A stretch of DNA of 64,000 nucleotides, taken from contig OY282494.1 of the NCBI GenBank assembly GCA_958296385.1, positions 2,083,537 to 2,147,536 on the forward strand. Reading direction: 5' to 3'. Below, in pieces: positions 1 to 8,593 of this stretch. Position numbers and translations under genes: made by a program. How positions within the stretch are numbered: position 1 is the first letter of the stretch; the number at the start of each line of letters is the position of its first letter. The stretch comes from an uncultured Dehalococcoidia bacterium (lineage in GTDB: Bacteria > Chloroflexota > Dehalococcoidia > Lucifugimonadales > UBA3495). The notes under the pieces were generated by a model. It was not told where the DNA came from. It saw nothing but the letters and a program-made list of their open reading frames with translations, and ran no database searches.

Positions 1-121
1 ACGGCGCCAGATTCACCACCCCATCCGTAGAACGGGTGGACACAAAAGCGATGGGACGCGGCACCACCACCCCGGTCAAAATCAGGTTAAAGCGCTCGAA
101 AGTTTTCGGATCGATAATCAT
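1..121 (-). CDS. Flavin reductase-like protein (5' part only)
   Basis: Reading from the ATG at 121 towards the left edge gives about 40 codons that start MIIDPKTFERFN and continue VVVPRPIAFVSTRS. This is the usual opening of the FMN-binding split-barrel flavin reductase family, in which the PRPIA(F/W)VST motif lies near the flavin site. The gene leaves the window, so length, partner and substrate cannot be judged. It is divergent from the CoA-transferase pair. A weak GGAG lies about 12 bases before the ATG. The family call is fairly safe; a specific function is not. Confidence 0.75.
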   Translation of the reverse strand, partial: MIIDPKTFERFNLILTGVVVPRPIAFVSTRSTDGVVNLAP

Positions 122-294
122 AGGTCTTGACTCCACGATGACGTAATTCAGCAAGCATCATAACCCATTTCGCCCAACAGCGGGGTCCGGGAACTGTGTC
201 GGATGAATGGCGGGAACTGCGTCAGACGGATGTTTGACGGCGGGTGTAAAATCGGAACCACGCTTGACCGAGTAATAAGGAGACGTGAACGGGC

Positions 295-1485
295 ATGGCC
301 GCCGGCGTATTTGATGGACTGAAAGTGCTGGACTTGAGCGAGGACGTCGCCGGGTCTTTCTGCGCCCGGCTGCTGGCCGACTACGGCGCCGACGTGCTGA
401 AAGTTGAGCCGCCCGCCGGCTCAGCCATGCGCCGCGTCGGCCCCTTTTATCACGATGACCCCCACCCGGAGAAAAGCCTGTTCTTTCTAATCCTCAACCT
501 CAACAAAAAAGGCATCACCCTCAACCTGCACACCGCCGCCGGCCAAAACATCCTGCATCGGTTAGCCGCCCATGTTGACCTGGTGATTGAAAGCTACCGC
601 CCCGGCCATCTTGACAACCTCGGCATCGGCTACGCCGCCCTGTCGGCCCGCAACCCCCGGCTGGTTATGACGTCCATAACGCCTTTCGGACAGAGCGGCC
701 CCTACCGCGATTACGCCGGCGCCGAAATCGTTTCCTACGCCATGGGCATGGTTATGGGCATCAGCGGCGTGCAGGGGCGCCCGCCCCTCAAGCACGGCGG
801 CTTTCAGGCCCAGTACCAGGGCGGCCTGTTCGCCGCCGGCGCCACCGCCATGGCCCTGTTCGCCCAAGACCGCCAGGGCGTCGGTCAGCACGTTGACGTC
901 TCAATCACCGAGTGCGTGGCCTCTACGATGATGGCTACCCAGACCATCTACCCGTTCCTCGGCGGCTCCCAAATCCGGCGGCCGGATGGCACGATGTGGG
1001 AGAACCCCATGCCCTGCAAGGACGGCTGGATTATCGTCCAGGCCGGCGGCGGCGCATCGTGGGAGGACATCGCCGATTTCTTTCAGGCCCCGGAACTGCT
1101 GGAACCCCGTTTCGCCGACCGCGCCCAGCGCGTCCGCAACGGCCCGGCAATGGACGCCGTAGTCCTGGACGCCATCAAAGACCGGGAGAAATGGGAGCTG
1201 TTCCCCAAAGCCGCCGAGAAACGGATGCTGTTCGGACTGGTGCAAACGCCCCTCGAGCTGGCCGAGTGCCCCCAGCTGCAATCCCGCGATTTCTACAAAG
1301 ACGCCGAGCATCCGGTAATCGGGCGCATCAAAGTGCCGGCCGAGCTGTTCAAGATGTCCGCATCGCCTTACCAGCTCCGCATGGCCGCCCCCACCCTGGG
1401 CCAGCACAACGCCGAAATCTACGTCGACGGCCTCGGCTACGACCCCGCAACCTGGGCCGTAATGCGCCAGCTGGACGTCGTCTAG
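295..1485 (+). CDS. CaiB/BaiF family CoA-transferase homologue (likely lacks catalytic Asp)
   Basis: The 396-residue protein has the class III (CaiB/BaiF) fold signature: an N-terminal Rossmann-like segment (residues 8-40, VLDLSEDVAGSFCARLLADYG broken across the motif, then VLKVEPP) and the GVGQHVDVSITE motif near 190. Family members move CoA between carboxylic acids through an aspartyl-CoA intermediate. Aligning by eye back from the GxGQxVDV motif puts Gln173 where the catalytic Asp is expected; the neighbouring downstream paralogue has Asp there. The ATG at 295 has an AAGGAGA site 11 bases upstream. It forms a likely operon with the next gene (44-base gap). It may be a regulatory or non-catalytic partner; the substrate is unknown. 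Confidence 0.85.
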   Translation: MAAGVFDGLKVLDLSEDVAGSFCARLLADYGADVLKVEPPAGSAMRRVGPFYHDDPHPEKSLFFLILNLNKKGITLNLHTAAGQNILHRLAAHVDLVIESYRPGHLDNLGIGYAALSARNPRLVMTSITPFGQSGPYRDYAGAEIVSYAMGMVMGISGVQGRPPLKHGGFQAQYQGGLFAAGATAMALFAQDRQGVGQHVDVSITECVASTMMATQTIYPFLGGSQIRRPDGTMWENPMPCKDGWIIVQAGGGASWEDIADFFQAPELLEPRFADRAQRVRNGPAMDAVVLDAIKDREKWELFPKAAEKRMLFGLVQTPLELAECPQLQSRDFYKDAEHPVIGRIKVPAELFKMSASPYQLRMAAPTLGQHNAEIYVDGLGYDPATWAVMRQLDVV

Positions 1486-1529
1486 CCAACCCTCACTCCA
1501 ACCCACCGCCGGACACCGGGAGCATCAAT

Positions 1530-2882
1530 ATGACGTCATTGCCACTGGACGGCATCCGCGTGCTGGATTCCACCTACGTGTTTGCGCTGCCCTACACCGG
1601 CGGCCAGCTCGCCGACTTGGGCGCCGACGTCATCAAGATTGAGGGCCCGGGACGCCCCGACATCACGCGCGGCGGCGGCCTGTACGGTACTTTCCCCGAC
1701 AACGACCCCGGCGAGGACTGGTGGAACCGCCCCTCTACCTACCAACTGCTGAACCGGGGCAAGCGCTCGCTGGCGCTGGATATGTCGCAAGAGGACGGGC
1801 GCGAGATTTTCCGTGAACTGGTCAAGGTCAGCGACGTGGTGATGGAGAACTTCACCCCCCGCGTGATGCGCCGCTGGGGGCTGGACTACCCCAACCTGCG
1901 CCGCCTGCGCCCCGACATCATCATGGTTTCCAACACCGGCTACGGCCACGGCGATGGCCCCTACTCCGGCTATCCGGCGCAGGCCACCACGCAGGAGGGC
2001 ACCCACGGCCACTGCTGGGTCACCGGCTACCCCAACGACGAACCATCCAAAGCCGGCCGCTCATTCGTTGATTTCCTGTCCACCTGGAGCGCGATGCTGG
2101 CCATCGGCGCCGCCCTGCGCTACCGCAACCGCACCGGCAAAGGCCAGTGGGTGGACATCGGTATGTACCAGGCCGGCGTAATGTTTCTCTCCGAGTACCT
2201 GATGGACGCCATCGCCAACGGGCGGGCGGGCGAGCGCATCGGCAACCGCCACCCCCACCGCGCCCCCCAGGGTGCCTACCCCGCCGCCGGCGACGACCAG
2301 TGGATTACCCTGTCCGTCGGCGACAACGACGAATGGCAAGAACTGTGCCGCCTGATGGCCCGCCCCGACCTGGCATCCGACACCCAACTGTCAACCCTCG
2401 CCGGCCGCCAAACCCACCACGACGCCATCGACGACGCCATCGCCCAATGGACGCGCCAAACCGACAAGTACGAACTGATGCACCTCTTGCAGGCCCACGG
2501 CATCGCCGCCGGCCCGGTGTTAAGCGGCCGGGAAGTGCACTTTGACCCCCACTACCGCAGCCGCAACTTTCTGGAGCGGGTGGAATATCCGGAGGAACGC
2601 GGCATCGGCCCCCGGTTCCTGATGGGCCGCCCCTATTCCCTGTCCAAAACCCCCCTGCAAATCCGCGGCCCCGCGCCCACCTTCGGCCAGGACAACATCC
2701 ACCTCCTCGAAGCCCTGCTGGGCCAACCCCCCGCCCGCGTCGCGGCGTGGGCCGAACAATCCATAATCAGCAGCATCCCCACCACCGGCGAACCATCCCC
2801 CACCCTTGACCCCCAAGAGCTGGTACAACGCGGCCAACTGGCCGAATGGGACCCGGACTACAAAGCGCGGCTGGGGATATAA
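1530..2882 (+). CDS. CaiB/BaiF family CoA-transferase
   Basis: The 450-residue class III CoA-transferase starts at MTSLPLDGIRVLDSTYVFA. The open frame extends far upstream inside the previous gene, but only the ATG at 1530 places the conserved IRVLD...LADLGADVIKIEGPG opening at the N-terminus. Asp181 (in SFVDFLSTW) sits where the family's catalytic aspartate is expected, followed by GKGQWVDIGMYQ. The C-terminal half carries the GPAPTFGQDN motif typical of the family. With the preceding paralogue it may form a two-subunit enzyme acting on an organic-acid CoA thioester; the substrate cannot be read from sequence. Confidence 0.9.
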   Translation: MTSLPLDGIRVLDSTYVFALPYTGGQLADLGADVIKIEGPGRPDITRGGGLYGTFPDNDPGEDWWNRPSTYQLLNRGKRSLALDMSQEDGREIFRELVKVSDVVMENFTPRVMRRWGLDYPNLRRLRPDIIMVSNTGYGHGDGPYSGYPAQATTQEGTHGHCWVTGYPNDEPSKAGRSFVDFLSTWSAMLAIGAALRYRNRTGKGQWVDIGMYQAGVMFLSEYLMDAIANGRAGERIGNRHPHRAPQGAYPAAGDDQWITLSVGDNDEWQELCRLMARPDLASDTQLSTLAGRQTHHDAIDDAIAQWTRQTDKYELMHLLQAHGIAAGPVLSGREVHFDPHYRSRNFLERVEYPEERGIGPRFLMGRPYSLSKTPLQIRGPAPTFGQDNIHLLEALLGQPPARVAAWAEQSIISSIPTTGEPSPTLDPQELVQRGQLAEWDPDYKARLGI

Positions 2883-2933
2883 GGCCAGCGCATCGCATTG
2901 ATAAACAAAACGCAGAGTGTTACCGTAGCGGGG

Positions 2934-4355
2934 ATGCACGCGCGTAGAGTTTTCCCGCCGGTGTTGGGCAGTCGGCTCCTGCCGGCAGCGGCGGCGCTGG
3001 CATATCTCATACTGGCGCTGGGCTGCCTCCCCGGCGCCGGCGAAACCGGCAGCGGCAATCCTGCTATGTCTATCAACCGCATCGCCTATATTGACCCCGA
3101 CGGGCAGCTGGTCACAGTAGAACCCGACGGCACCGACCGGCGTATCCTTTCGACCGGCGCCGTAGCCGGCAGTGGCGCCGGCCGGATGGCCGGTATGTCG
3201 GCGCAAACCCTGTCCCCGGACGGGCTGTACAGCTGGCCGGCGTGGTCGCCCGACGGCAGCCGCATCGCCGTGTCGCTCATCAGCGGCACCTCGGCCAGCG
3301 ATGCCGAGATGAGCGTGCTGTCGCTGGAAAGCGCTACCGGCGTGGGCGGCCCGGTGTTCGTCAACCCGGCGCCCCTCACCATCGCCGACGGCACGCCCCA
3401 CTACGTCCAATGGTCGCCCGACGGCCGGCGCCTCGGCATCACGGCGGCCACGCCGGAGGGGTTGACCCTGTTCGTAGCCGACGCCAACCCCGCCGACGGC
3501 CCGCCCGTGCCGCGCAACCCGGTAGCCGTACACCGGGGCGCGCCCCTCTACTTTGACTGGGCCCCGGACAGCCAATCGCTGGCGGTGCACAGCGGCGATG
3601 AGGTGTCGGTGCTCCGCATCGACGACGCCTTTGAGATTCTGGAAGTCCAGCCCATCGCCCGCTCCAGTTCGTTCCGCACCCCCGCCTGGTCGCCCGACGG
3701 CACGCAGCTGGCCTGGTCTGCCCCCGGCGGCGACGGCGAGGCCCTCTGGCTGGGCCGCCCCGGCGAACCCGGCCAGCCGCCGCTCCGACTTACCGAAGTC
3801 ACCGGCAACTGCGCTTTCCTCTGGTCACCATCCGGCGACGTAATCGCCGTAGCCGACCGCCAGATTGAGGGCTCGCCAGCATTCCAAAACCTCCGCCTGA
3901 TTGCATCCGACGGCAGCAGCGAACGCACCGTTAAAGAGGATGATTGGGTGCTGGGCTTTTTCTGGGAACCCGGCGGGAGCAGATTGGCGTGGGTGGCGCT
4001 GAACACCGACGACCGCACGATGGAATGGCGCGTCACCAACGGCAATAGCGCTGACAGCGGCGTTGACGATAGCGATGTTGCTGCTGCTGGCGATGCCCCC
4101 GCCGGCGGCCTGCGCTTTTCGCCCAGCGGCGCAACTTTTCTGATGCTGGCCTTTTTTGACCAGTACGCCCGCAGCCATTCGCCCTGGGCGCCCGACGGCG
4201 CCGGCCTGGTGGTGGCCGGCACCCAGCAATATCTCTCCCACCGGCGCAACGGCAGCAACCCCAGCGGCAGCCGAATCTACGCCGCCGAAACCGCCCCCAA
4301 CGGCGCCCTGACCGAAATCGGCGGCGGCAGCCTCGCCGTATGGTCAACCCGATGA
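2934..4355 (+). CDS. TolB-like beta-propeller lipoprotein
   Basis: From the ATG at 2934 the protein has 473 residues. It opens with a short basic region (MHARR), a hydrophobic stretch and a lipobox ending LALGC near residue 31, so it is probably lipid-anchored outside the membrane. The rest contains at least five WSPDG/SPDG-type repeats (WSPDGSRIA, WSPDGRRLG, WAPDSQSLA, WSPDGTQLA), the mark of WD40-like TolB/PD40 propellers. These are usually scaffolds or sensors; no catalytic residues are visible. A TTG 36 bases upstream would only lengthen the signal region. It is followed 10 bases later by another lipoprotein gene, suggesting joint expression. Confidence 0.8.
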   Translation: MHARRVFPPVLGSRLLPAAAALAYLILALGCLPGAGETGSGNPAMSINRIAYIDPDGQLVTVEPDGTDRRILSTGAVAGSGAGRMAGMSAQTLSPDGLYSWPAWSPDGSRIAVSLISGTSASDAEMSVLSLESATGVGGPVFVNPAPLTIADGTPHYVQWSPDGRRLGITAATPEGLTLFVADANPADGPPVPRNPVAVHRGAPLYFDWAPDSQSLAVHSGDEVSVLRIDDAFEILEVQPIARSSSFRTPAWSPDGTQLAWSAPGGDGEALWLGRPGEPGQPPLRLTEVTGNCAFLWSPSGDVIAVADRQIEGSPAFQNLRLIASDGSSERTVKEDDWVLGFFWEPGGSRLAWVALNTDDRTMEWRVTNGNSADSGVDDSDVAAAGDAPAGGLRFSPSGATFLMLAFFDQYARSHSPWAPDGAGLVVAGTQQYLSHRRNGSNPSGSRIYAAETAPNGALTEIGGGSLAVWSTR

Positions 4356-4365
4356 CGCCCGGGGG

Positions 4366-5196
4366 ATGCTAGTTAACCCGACGGCTCCATCGCATCGCCG
4401 CCCCATGTTCCGCGCCGTCCGTTTCGCCATAGCAGCGGCCCTGCTAACGCTGGCAATGGCCGGCTGCGTCCAATCATCATCCGCAACGCCGGCCGCCAAC
4501 GTCACCCACCCGGCAATCACGCCCACCCCCACGCCCAATCCCGCCGCCATACGAAACCGGGCCGCCGCCAACCTGCGGGATTTACGCACGGCGCAGTTTG
4601 AGATTACGCACGACCCCGGCAGCATCTACGTCAACGCTTTCGGCGCCAGAATCACCGGCGCCCGCGGCACGTGGAGCGCACGGCAGGGCGCGCAAATCGC
4701 CGTTGACGCCTACCTTGTTCACGGCCCCGATGCCGGCGTTGACACCGGCGCCTACGTCCTGCTGCAAACGGTGATAACCCCCGATGGCTACTACGCAACC
4801 GACCCGCTGTCCGGCATCTGGCACCGGCAATCGGTGGCCCTGCTGCCACTTCCCGTTGCCGAGCTGAACGACATCGTAGCCGAAATGGTCGCAACCGTTG
4901 CCATCCGCGAGCCGGCCAGCCGCGACACGATTGACGGCGTTGCAACGTACAAAATCTCCGGCACTGCGCCGGCGTCAACCCTGAACTGGCTGCTGCTGTA
5001 CGCGCGGGACGGGCAATCGGTAGGCGTCACAATGTGGATTGACGCCGCTGATACGCAGCTGCGCAAGGTGCGAATCTCCGGGCCGGTAGGCCGGTTTGAC
5101 GCCCCCGACACCGTGCGGGAAATCCGGCTTTACGACCTCAACAATCCGGTTACCATTACCCCGCCGGCCGAATACGTCGACCTCACCGGCGGTTAG
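4366..5196 (+). CDS. LppX/LprAFG-like lipoprotein
   Basis: The 276-residue protein has a signal peptide with lipobox LAMAGC and then a Thr/Pro-rich linker (PTPTPNPAA). The remaining domain, with regularly spaced beta strands and phrases such as TYKISGTAPA and VTMWIDAADTQLRKVRI, resembles the LppX/LprAFG (LolA-like) fold that carries lipids in the cell envelope. The ATG at 4366 is preceded directly by GGGGG; a second ATG at 4405 gives a more standard signal peptide and may be the real start. An exporter gene follows within 8 bases, as in LprG-type operons where lipoprotein and MFS pump work together; that link is an inference. Confidence 0.7.
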   Translation: MLVNPTAPSHRRPMFRAVRFAIAAALLTLAMAGCVQSSSATPAANVTHPAITPTPTPNPAAIRNRAAANLRDLRTAQFEITHDPGSIYVNAFGARITGARGTWSARQGAQIAVDAYLVHGPDAGVDTGAYVLLQTVITPDGYYATDPLSGIWHRQSVALLPLPVAELNDIVAEMVATVAIREPASRDTIDGVATYKISGTAPASTLNWLLLYARDGQSVGVTMWIDAADTQLRKVRISGPVGRFDAPDTVREIRLYDLNNPVTITPPAEYVDLTGG

Positions 5197-5203
5197 CGGC
5201 CCC

Positions 5204-6766
5204 TTGATTCGCCGGCCGAATATCAGCCTGCCGCCCTGGGCGATGGTGTCCGTCATCGCCGCCGGCGTGTTCATCACCGCCCTTGACCAAACGGTGGTGG
5301 TTACCGCCCTGCCCGCCATAATGAACGACCTGCGGGTTCCAATCACCCGGCTGGAATCGGTCATCTGGGTAGTAACCGCCTACCTGCTGGGCTACACCGT
5401 CGCCATGCCCCTGCTGGGCCGTTTGGCCGACGTGTACGGCTACCGCCGCCTCTACCTAATATCGCTGGCCGTGTTCGCATCGGGAACCACGCTGGTAGCC
5501 CTGTCCGGCCAGTGGGCCTGGCTCAACGGCATCACGGAGCCGATGCATCAGATAGTAGCCGCCCGGATCATACAGGCCATCGGCGGCGGCGGCACCGTCC
5601 CCGTCAGCCTGGCGATTGCGGCGGCGCTGGTGCGGCCGGAGCAGCGCGGCCTGGCCCTGGGCGTAGTCGCCGGCGCCGCCGAGGCCGGCAGTATGCTCGG
5701 CCCGGCCTACGGCGGCGCCGTAATCGCAATCTGGGGCTGGCGCGCCATATTCTGGCTGAACGTGCCGCAGGCGGCGCTGATTGCCGTCGCGCTGCTGTTC
5801 GTGTCGAAACGGCAACTTGCGGGTTCCCGACTTGGCGATACCAGAATGGACTATCCGGGAGCGGCAACGCTAACCGTCGGCTTGGCCCTGCTGTGCCTGG
5901 CCCTGGCCCATCAGGGACTATTCCGGGCCTCATCGCCGGTTCCATTCGGACTACTGGCCGGCTTTGCGGCAACGGCCGGCATTTTTTACCTGCTGGAACG
6001 CCGCCGCGCGCAACCGCTATTCCCCGCCGTACTGTTCCGGACGTGGACATTTCTGACCGCCAACGCCGCCCAACTGCTGGTGGGCGTTGCCCTGATAATC
6101 GCAATGGCGACGACGGTCATTATGGCCAACACGGTAATGGACGTGCCGGAACGCCCGGTAGATTCGTTCACCGCCGCCCTATGGCTGCTGCGGATGACGG
6201 CCACCATACCCCTCTGCGCCATCGCCGGCGGCCTGCTGCTGCGCTGGCTGGACGCCCGCTGGGTGACAATCCCCGGACTGGCGTTGACGGCGTTTGCCAT
6301 GTTCCGCTTGAGCAGCTGGCCCATCGCCATCGCCGAGCCCCAACTAACGCTTGACCTGGTTACCGCCGGCATCGGCTTCGGGCTGGTCATCGCCCCGCTC
6401 ATGCACCGGGCCATCGCCGCCGCGCCGCCGGAATACCGGGCGGTATCGGCATCGGTGATAGTGGTAGCGCGGATGCTGGGAATGACCCTGGGCATGGCGG
6501 CGCTGTCGGCGTGGGGCGTCAACGAGTTTCTGGCCATCCTGACCGGCACCCCATCGCCGCTAATGACGCCGCAACCGGACGCAGCGGCCCGGGCGGCGGC
6601 GCTGTCCGAATACCAGCAAACCCTGCGGACGGCCAGCCTGTCGCTGTTCCACGACTTTTACCGGGCAGCCGGAATAATCGCCGCAACCGCCATACTGCCG
6701 GCGCTGCTGATGCGGCCCAATCCGCCGGAATCCGAGCGAGATTCTCTCCCCCCAATGTCATTCTAA
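5204..6766 (+). CDS. MFS transporter, DHA2-type drug:proton antiporter
   Basis: This is a membrane protein of about 520 residues with roughly 14 hydrophobic segments. It has DHA2-family landmarks: DQTVVVTALPAIMNDL in helix 1, GRLADVYGYRR after helix 2, and GPAYGGAV...WRAIFWLNVP around helix 5. The chosen start is the TTG at 5204, just after the LppX-like gene; ATG at 5243 is an alternative that would clip the first helix's lead-in. A lipoprotein plus MFS pair recalls the mycobacterial lprG-Rv1410 operon. The last residues (PPMSF) and the stop codon come from a partial copy of a palindromic repeat that begins at about 6754, so the C-terminus has been altered by that element. Confidence 0.88.
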   Translation: MIRRPNISLPPWAMVSVIAAGVFITALDQTVVVTALPAIMNDLRVPITRLESVIWVVTAYLLGYTVAMPLLGRLADVYGYRRLYLISLAVFASGTTLVALSGQWAWLNGITEPMHQIVAARIIQAIGGGGTVPVSLAIAAALVRPEQRGLALGVVAGAAEAGSMLGPAYGGAVIAIWGWRAIFWLNVPQAALIAVALLFVSKRQLAGSRLGDTRMDYPGAATLTVGLALLCLALAHQGLFRASSPVPFGLLAGFAATAGIFYLLERRRAQPLFPAVLFRTWTFLTANAAQLLVGVALIIAMATTVIMANTVMDVPERPVDSFTAALWLLRMTATIPLCAIAGGLLLRWLDARWVTIPGLALTAFAMFRLSSWPIAIAEPQLTLDLVTAGIGFGLVIAPLMHRAIAAAPPEYRAVSASVIVVARMLGMTLGMAALSAWGVNEFLAILTGTPSPLMTPQPDAAARAAALSEYQQTLRTASLSLFHDFYRAAGIIAATAILPALLMRPNPPESERDSLPPMSF

Positions 6767-6780
6767 GCGCCCTTTCCCCC

Positions 6781-6886
6781 AATGTCATTCTGAGCGCAGC
6801 GAAGAATCTCGATAGCGTAGCAGCGGCGTTTCCCCCAAAGCGTGCCCTGCGTCGTCGAGATTCTTCGCTGCGCTCAGAATGACAAT
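6781..6886. repeat. 106-bp palindromic intergenic repeat, copy 1
   Basis: Two arms of about 32 bases (beginning AATGTCATTCTGAGCGCAGC and ending with its reverse complement) enclose a variable centre. A truncated extra left end lies just upstream at 6754-6770. The same element occurs at 10524, 31831 and 55680. It could fold into a long hairpin in RNA and may act as a terminator or be a non-autonomous mobile palindrome. It has no coding sense of its own. Confidence 0.85.
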
Positions 6887-6946
6887 AGGGGATGGGCCAA
6901 TGATAGCGGGCGCGCCCGCAACGACCAAGTGTGCTATGGTGTGGGT

Positions 6947-7771
6947 ATGCAGCTGAAAGAGTTAGGCGCCACCGGCGTTATGGCGCCGGAGATTGGCCTC
7001 GGCACCTGGCGGTACACCGGCGGGAGTGAGCCGCTGCGCCTCGGAGTGTCGCTGGGCGCCAACCTCATTGACACCGCCGAGATGTACCGCACCGAGGACG
7101 CCGTTGGCGCCGCCATCGCCGGCATCCGCAGTCAGGTGCTGGTGGCAACCAAAGTGCTGGGCAGCAACCTGCGCCGGGATGCCGTGCTCCGCGCCGCCGA
7201 ACGCAGCCTCCGCCTGCTGTCCATAGATAAAATTGACCTGTACCAGGTGCACTGGCCCAACCCGCAAGTCCCGCTGGCCGAAACGATGGGCGCGCTGGAG
7301 AAGTTGGTAGCAGATGGCCTGGTGGATTACATCGGGGTTAGCAATTTCTCGGTTGAGGATATGCAGACGGCGCAGGCGGCCCTCCGCAACAACCCCATCG
7401 TGTCCAACCAGATTCTGTACAACCTGCGCCGCCGCAGCGCGGAAAGGGACGTGATTCCCTACTGCCGCCAGCATGATATTACCGTCATCGCCTACTCGCC
7501 GCTGGCCGAGGGTTCGCTGGCCGGCGGGCGCAACGGCGGGCTGCGCCGGGCGTTGGGAATGGGCCGCGCCCCGGACGCATTGCATCGGATTGCCGCTCAA
7601 GTTGGCAAGACGCCGGCGCAAGTCGCGCTCAACTGGGTTGCCGACCAGCCGGGGATGATTGCCATTCCCAAGTCCAACAGCGTAGAACGAACCCGCGAAA
7701 ACTGCGCCGCATCAGACTGGCACTTGACTGCCGAACAACGCCGGGAGCTGGAGCAGGCTTATCCGGTGTAG
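6947..7771 (+). CDS. Aldo/keto reductase
   Basis: The 274-residue protein has the catalytic tetrad of the aldo/keto reductase superfamily: Asp42 and Tyr47 (LIDTAEMY), Lys69 (LVATKV) and His102 (YQVHWPNP). The C-terminal NADPH-binding part has AIPKSNSVER. Family members reduce aldehydes and ketones with NADPH in the cytoplasm. The start at 6947 is chosen because the upstream extension is translated from the palindromic repeat. Its own promoter must lie in the short gap after that repeat. The specific substrate is unknown. Confidence 0.9.
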   Translation: MQLKELGATGVMAPEIGLGTWRYTGGSEPLRLGVSLGANLIDTAEMYRTEDAVGAAIAGIRSQVLVATKVLGSNLRRDAVLRAAERSLRLLSIDKIDLYQVHWPNPQVPLAETMGALEKLVADGLVDYIGVSNFSVEDMQTAQAALRNNPIVSNQILYNLRRRSAERDVIPYCRQHDITVIAYSPLAEGSLAGGRNGGLRRALGMGRAPDALHRIAAQVGKTPAQVALNWVADQPGMIAIPKSNSVERTRENCAASDWHLTAEQRRELEQAYPV

Positions 7772-7792
7772 CCGTCGGATGGGACGGCCGGA

Positions 7793-8437
7793 TTACAGGC
7801 TATAGCTGGCAATCGCCGTCCAGCTCAAGTCGGTTGCCCAGCGGCCGCCGGACCAGTCATCGCCGGCGGCGTTGGAATCAAAGCGGGTCAACGCCAGCCG
7901 CCAGGCCCGCGTTATCTGCGAAACTTTCAGCTCGTCGGTAACCGAACGGGAGAACTCCAGCGCGCCGTCAAACACGCTGTCCGGCAAGTTGGCGTGGGAC
8001 AGCAAAGGTATCTGCGGCGGGAAATCCGGCCCAAACGCGCGCCGGGCTGCCAACTCCACCGCCGGACTGCGCTCCAGCAAATCCGCCACCAGCGATTGCA
8101 GCCGGTACAGCGACTCGTTCACCACCTCCGGCGAAAAATCCAGCCAGATGTTGCCGTCAGACTCCACGGCGCGGGTAGTAGTAATACCCCGGTTGAACAG
8201 CGGAAAGCGCGGCGAAACCCGACGGTAACGGGTAGCCAACTGCTCCAGCTCCGCCGCCAAAGCCGCCTCCGCAGCGGATGCCCCATCAAGGATAAAATAA
8301 TCCGACATCGGCAAATGCACCATGTGCATCTCGGCAGCCCAGCAAGCAAACTGCCCGCAAATCAACTGCCGCGCCCGATAGACGCGCGCAGTAAAATCAG
8401 GATCGGTAAGCAGGCTGACAGCGTAACGAACGGACAT
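7793..8437 (-). CDS. Protein of unknown function, possible 2H phosphoesterase relative
   Basis: The 214-residue protein starts at MSVRYAVSLL (AGGAA 8 bases upstream). Two His-containing patches, MHMVHLPMS near residues 37-45 and SHANLPDS near 147-154, have the spacing of the paired HxT/S motifs of 2'-5' RNA ligase-like 2H phosphoesterases, but neither matches the canonical motif well. The overall length is right for that superfamily. It is divergent from the dehydrogenase gene at 8594 and convergent with the aldo/keto reductase. The function remains unassigned; the fold suggestion is weak. Confidence 0.55.
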   Translation of the reverse strand: MSVRYAVSLLTDPDFTARVYRARQLICGQFACWAAEMHMVHLPMSDYFILDGASAAEAALAAELEQLATRYRRVSPRFPLFNRGITTTRAVESDGNIWLDFSPEVVNESLYRLQSLVADLLERSPAVELAARRAFGPDFPPQIPLLSHANLPDSVFDGALEFSRSVTDELKVSQITRAWRLALTRFDSNAAGDDWSGGRWATDLSWTAIASYSL

Positions 8438-8593
8438 CAGGGGGGTTCCTAGTTTTGCGATTGCCTCAAATTGGCTATTCAATACGATAGCCGTCAAACC
8501 GCCCGCGCGCAACACCGGCGGCGGGCCGGTTTTACGCCGGACACCAATCGGTTATACTCTCTGGCGCCCCTCCCCGCGCATCCGGAGGCCGTT

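Noticed and set aside
912-1529. N-terminal extension of the second CoA-transferase by about 200 codons
   Set aside because: It overlaps the first CoA-transferase in another frame, is Arg/Pro-rich and precedes the conserved start of the family.
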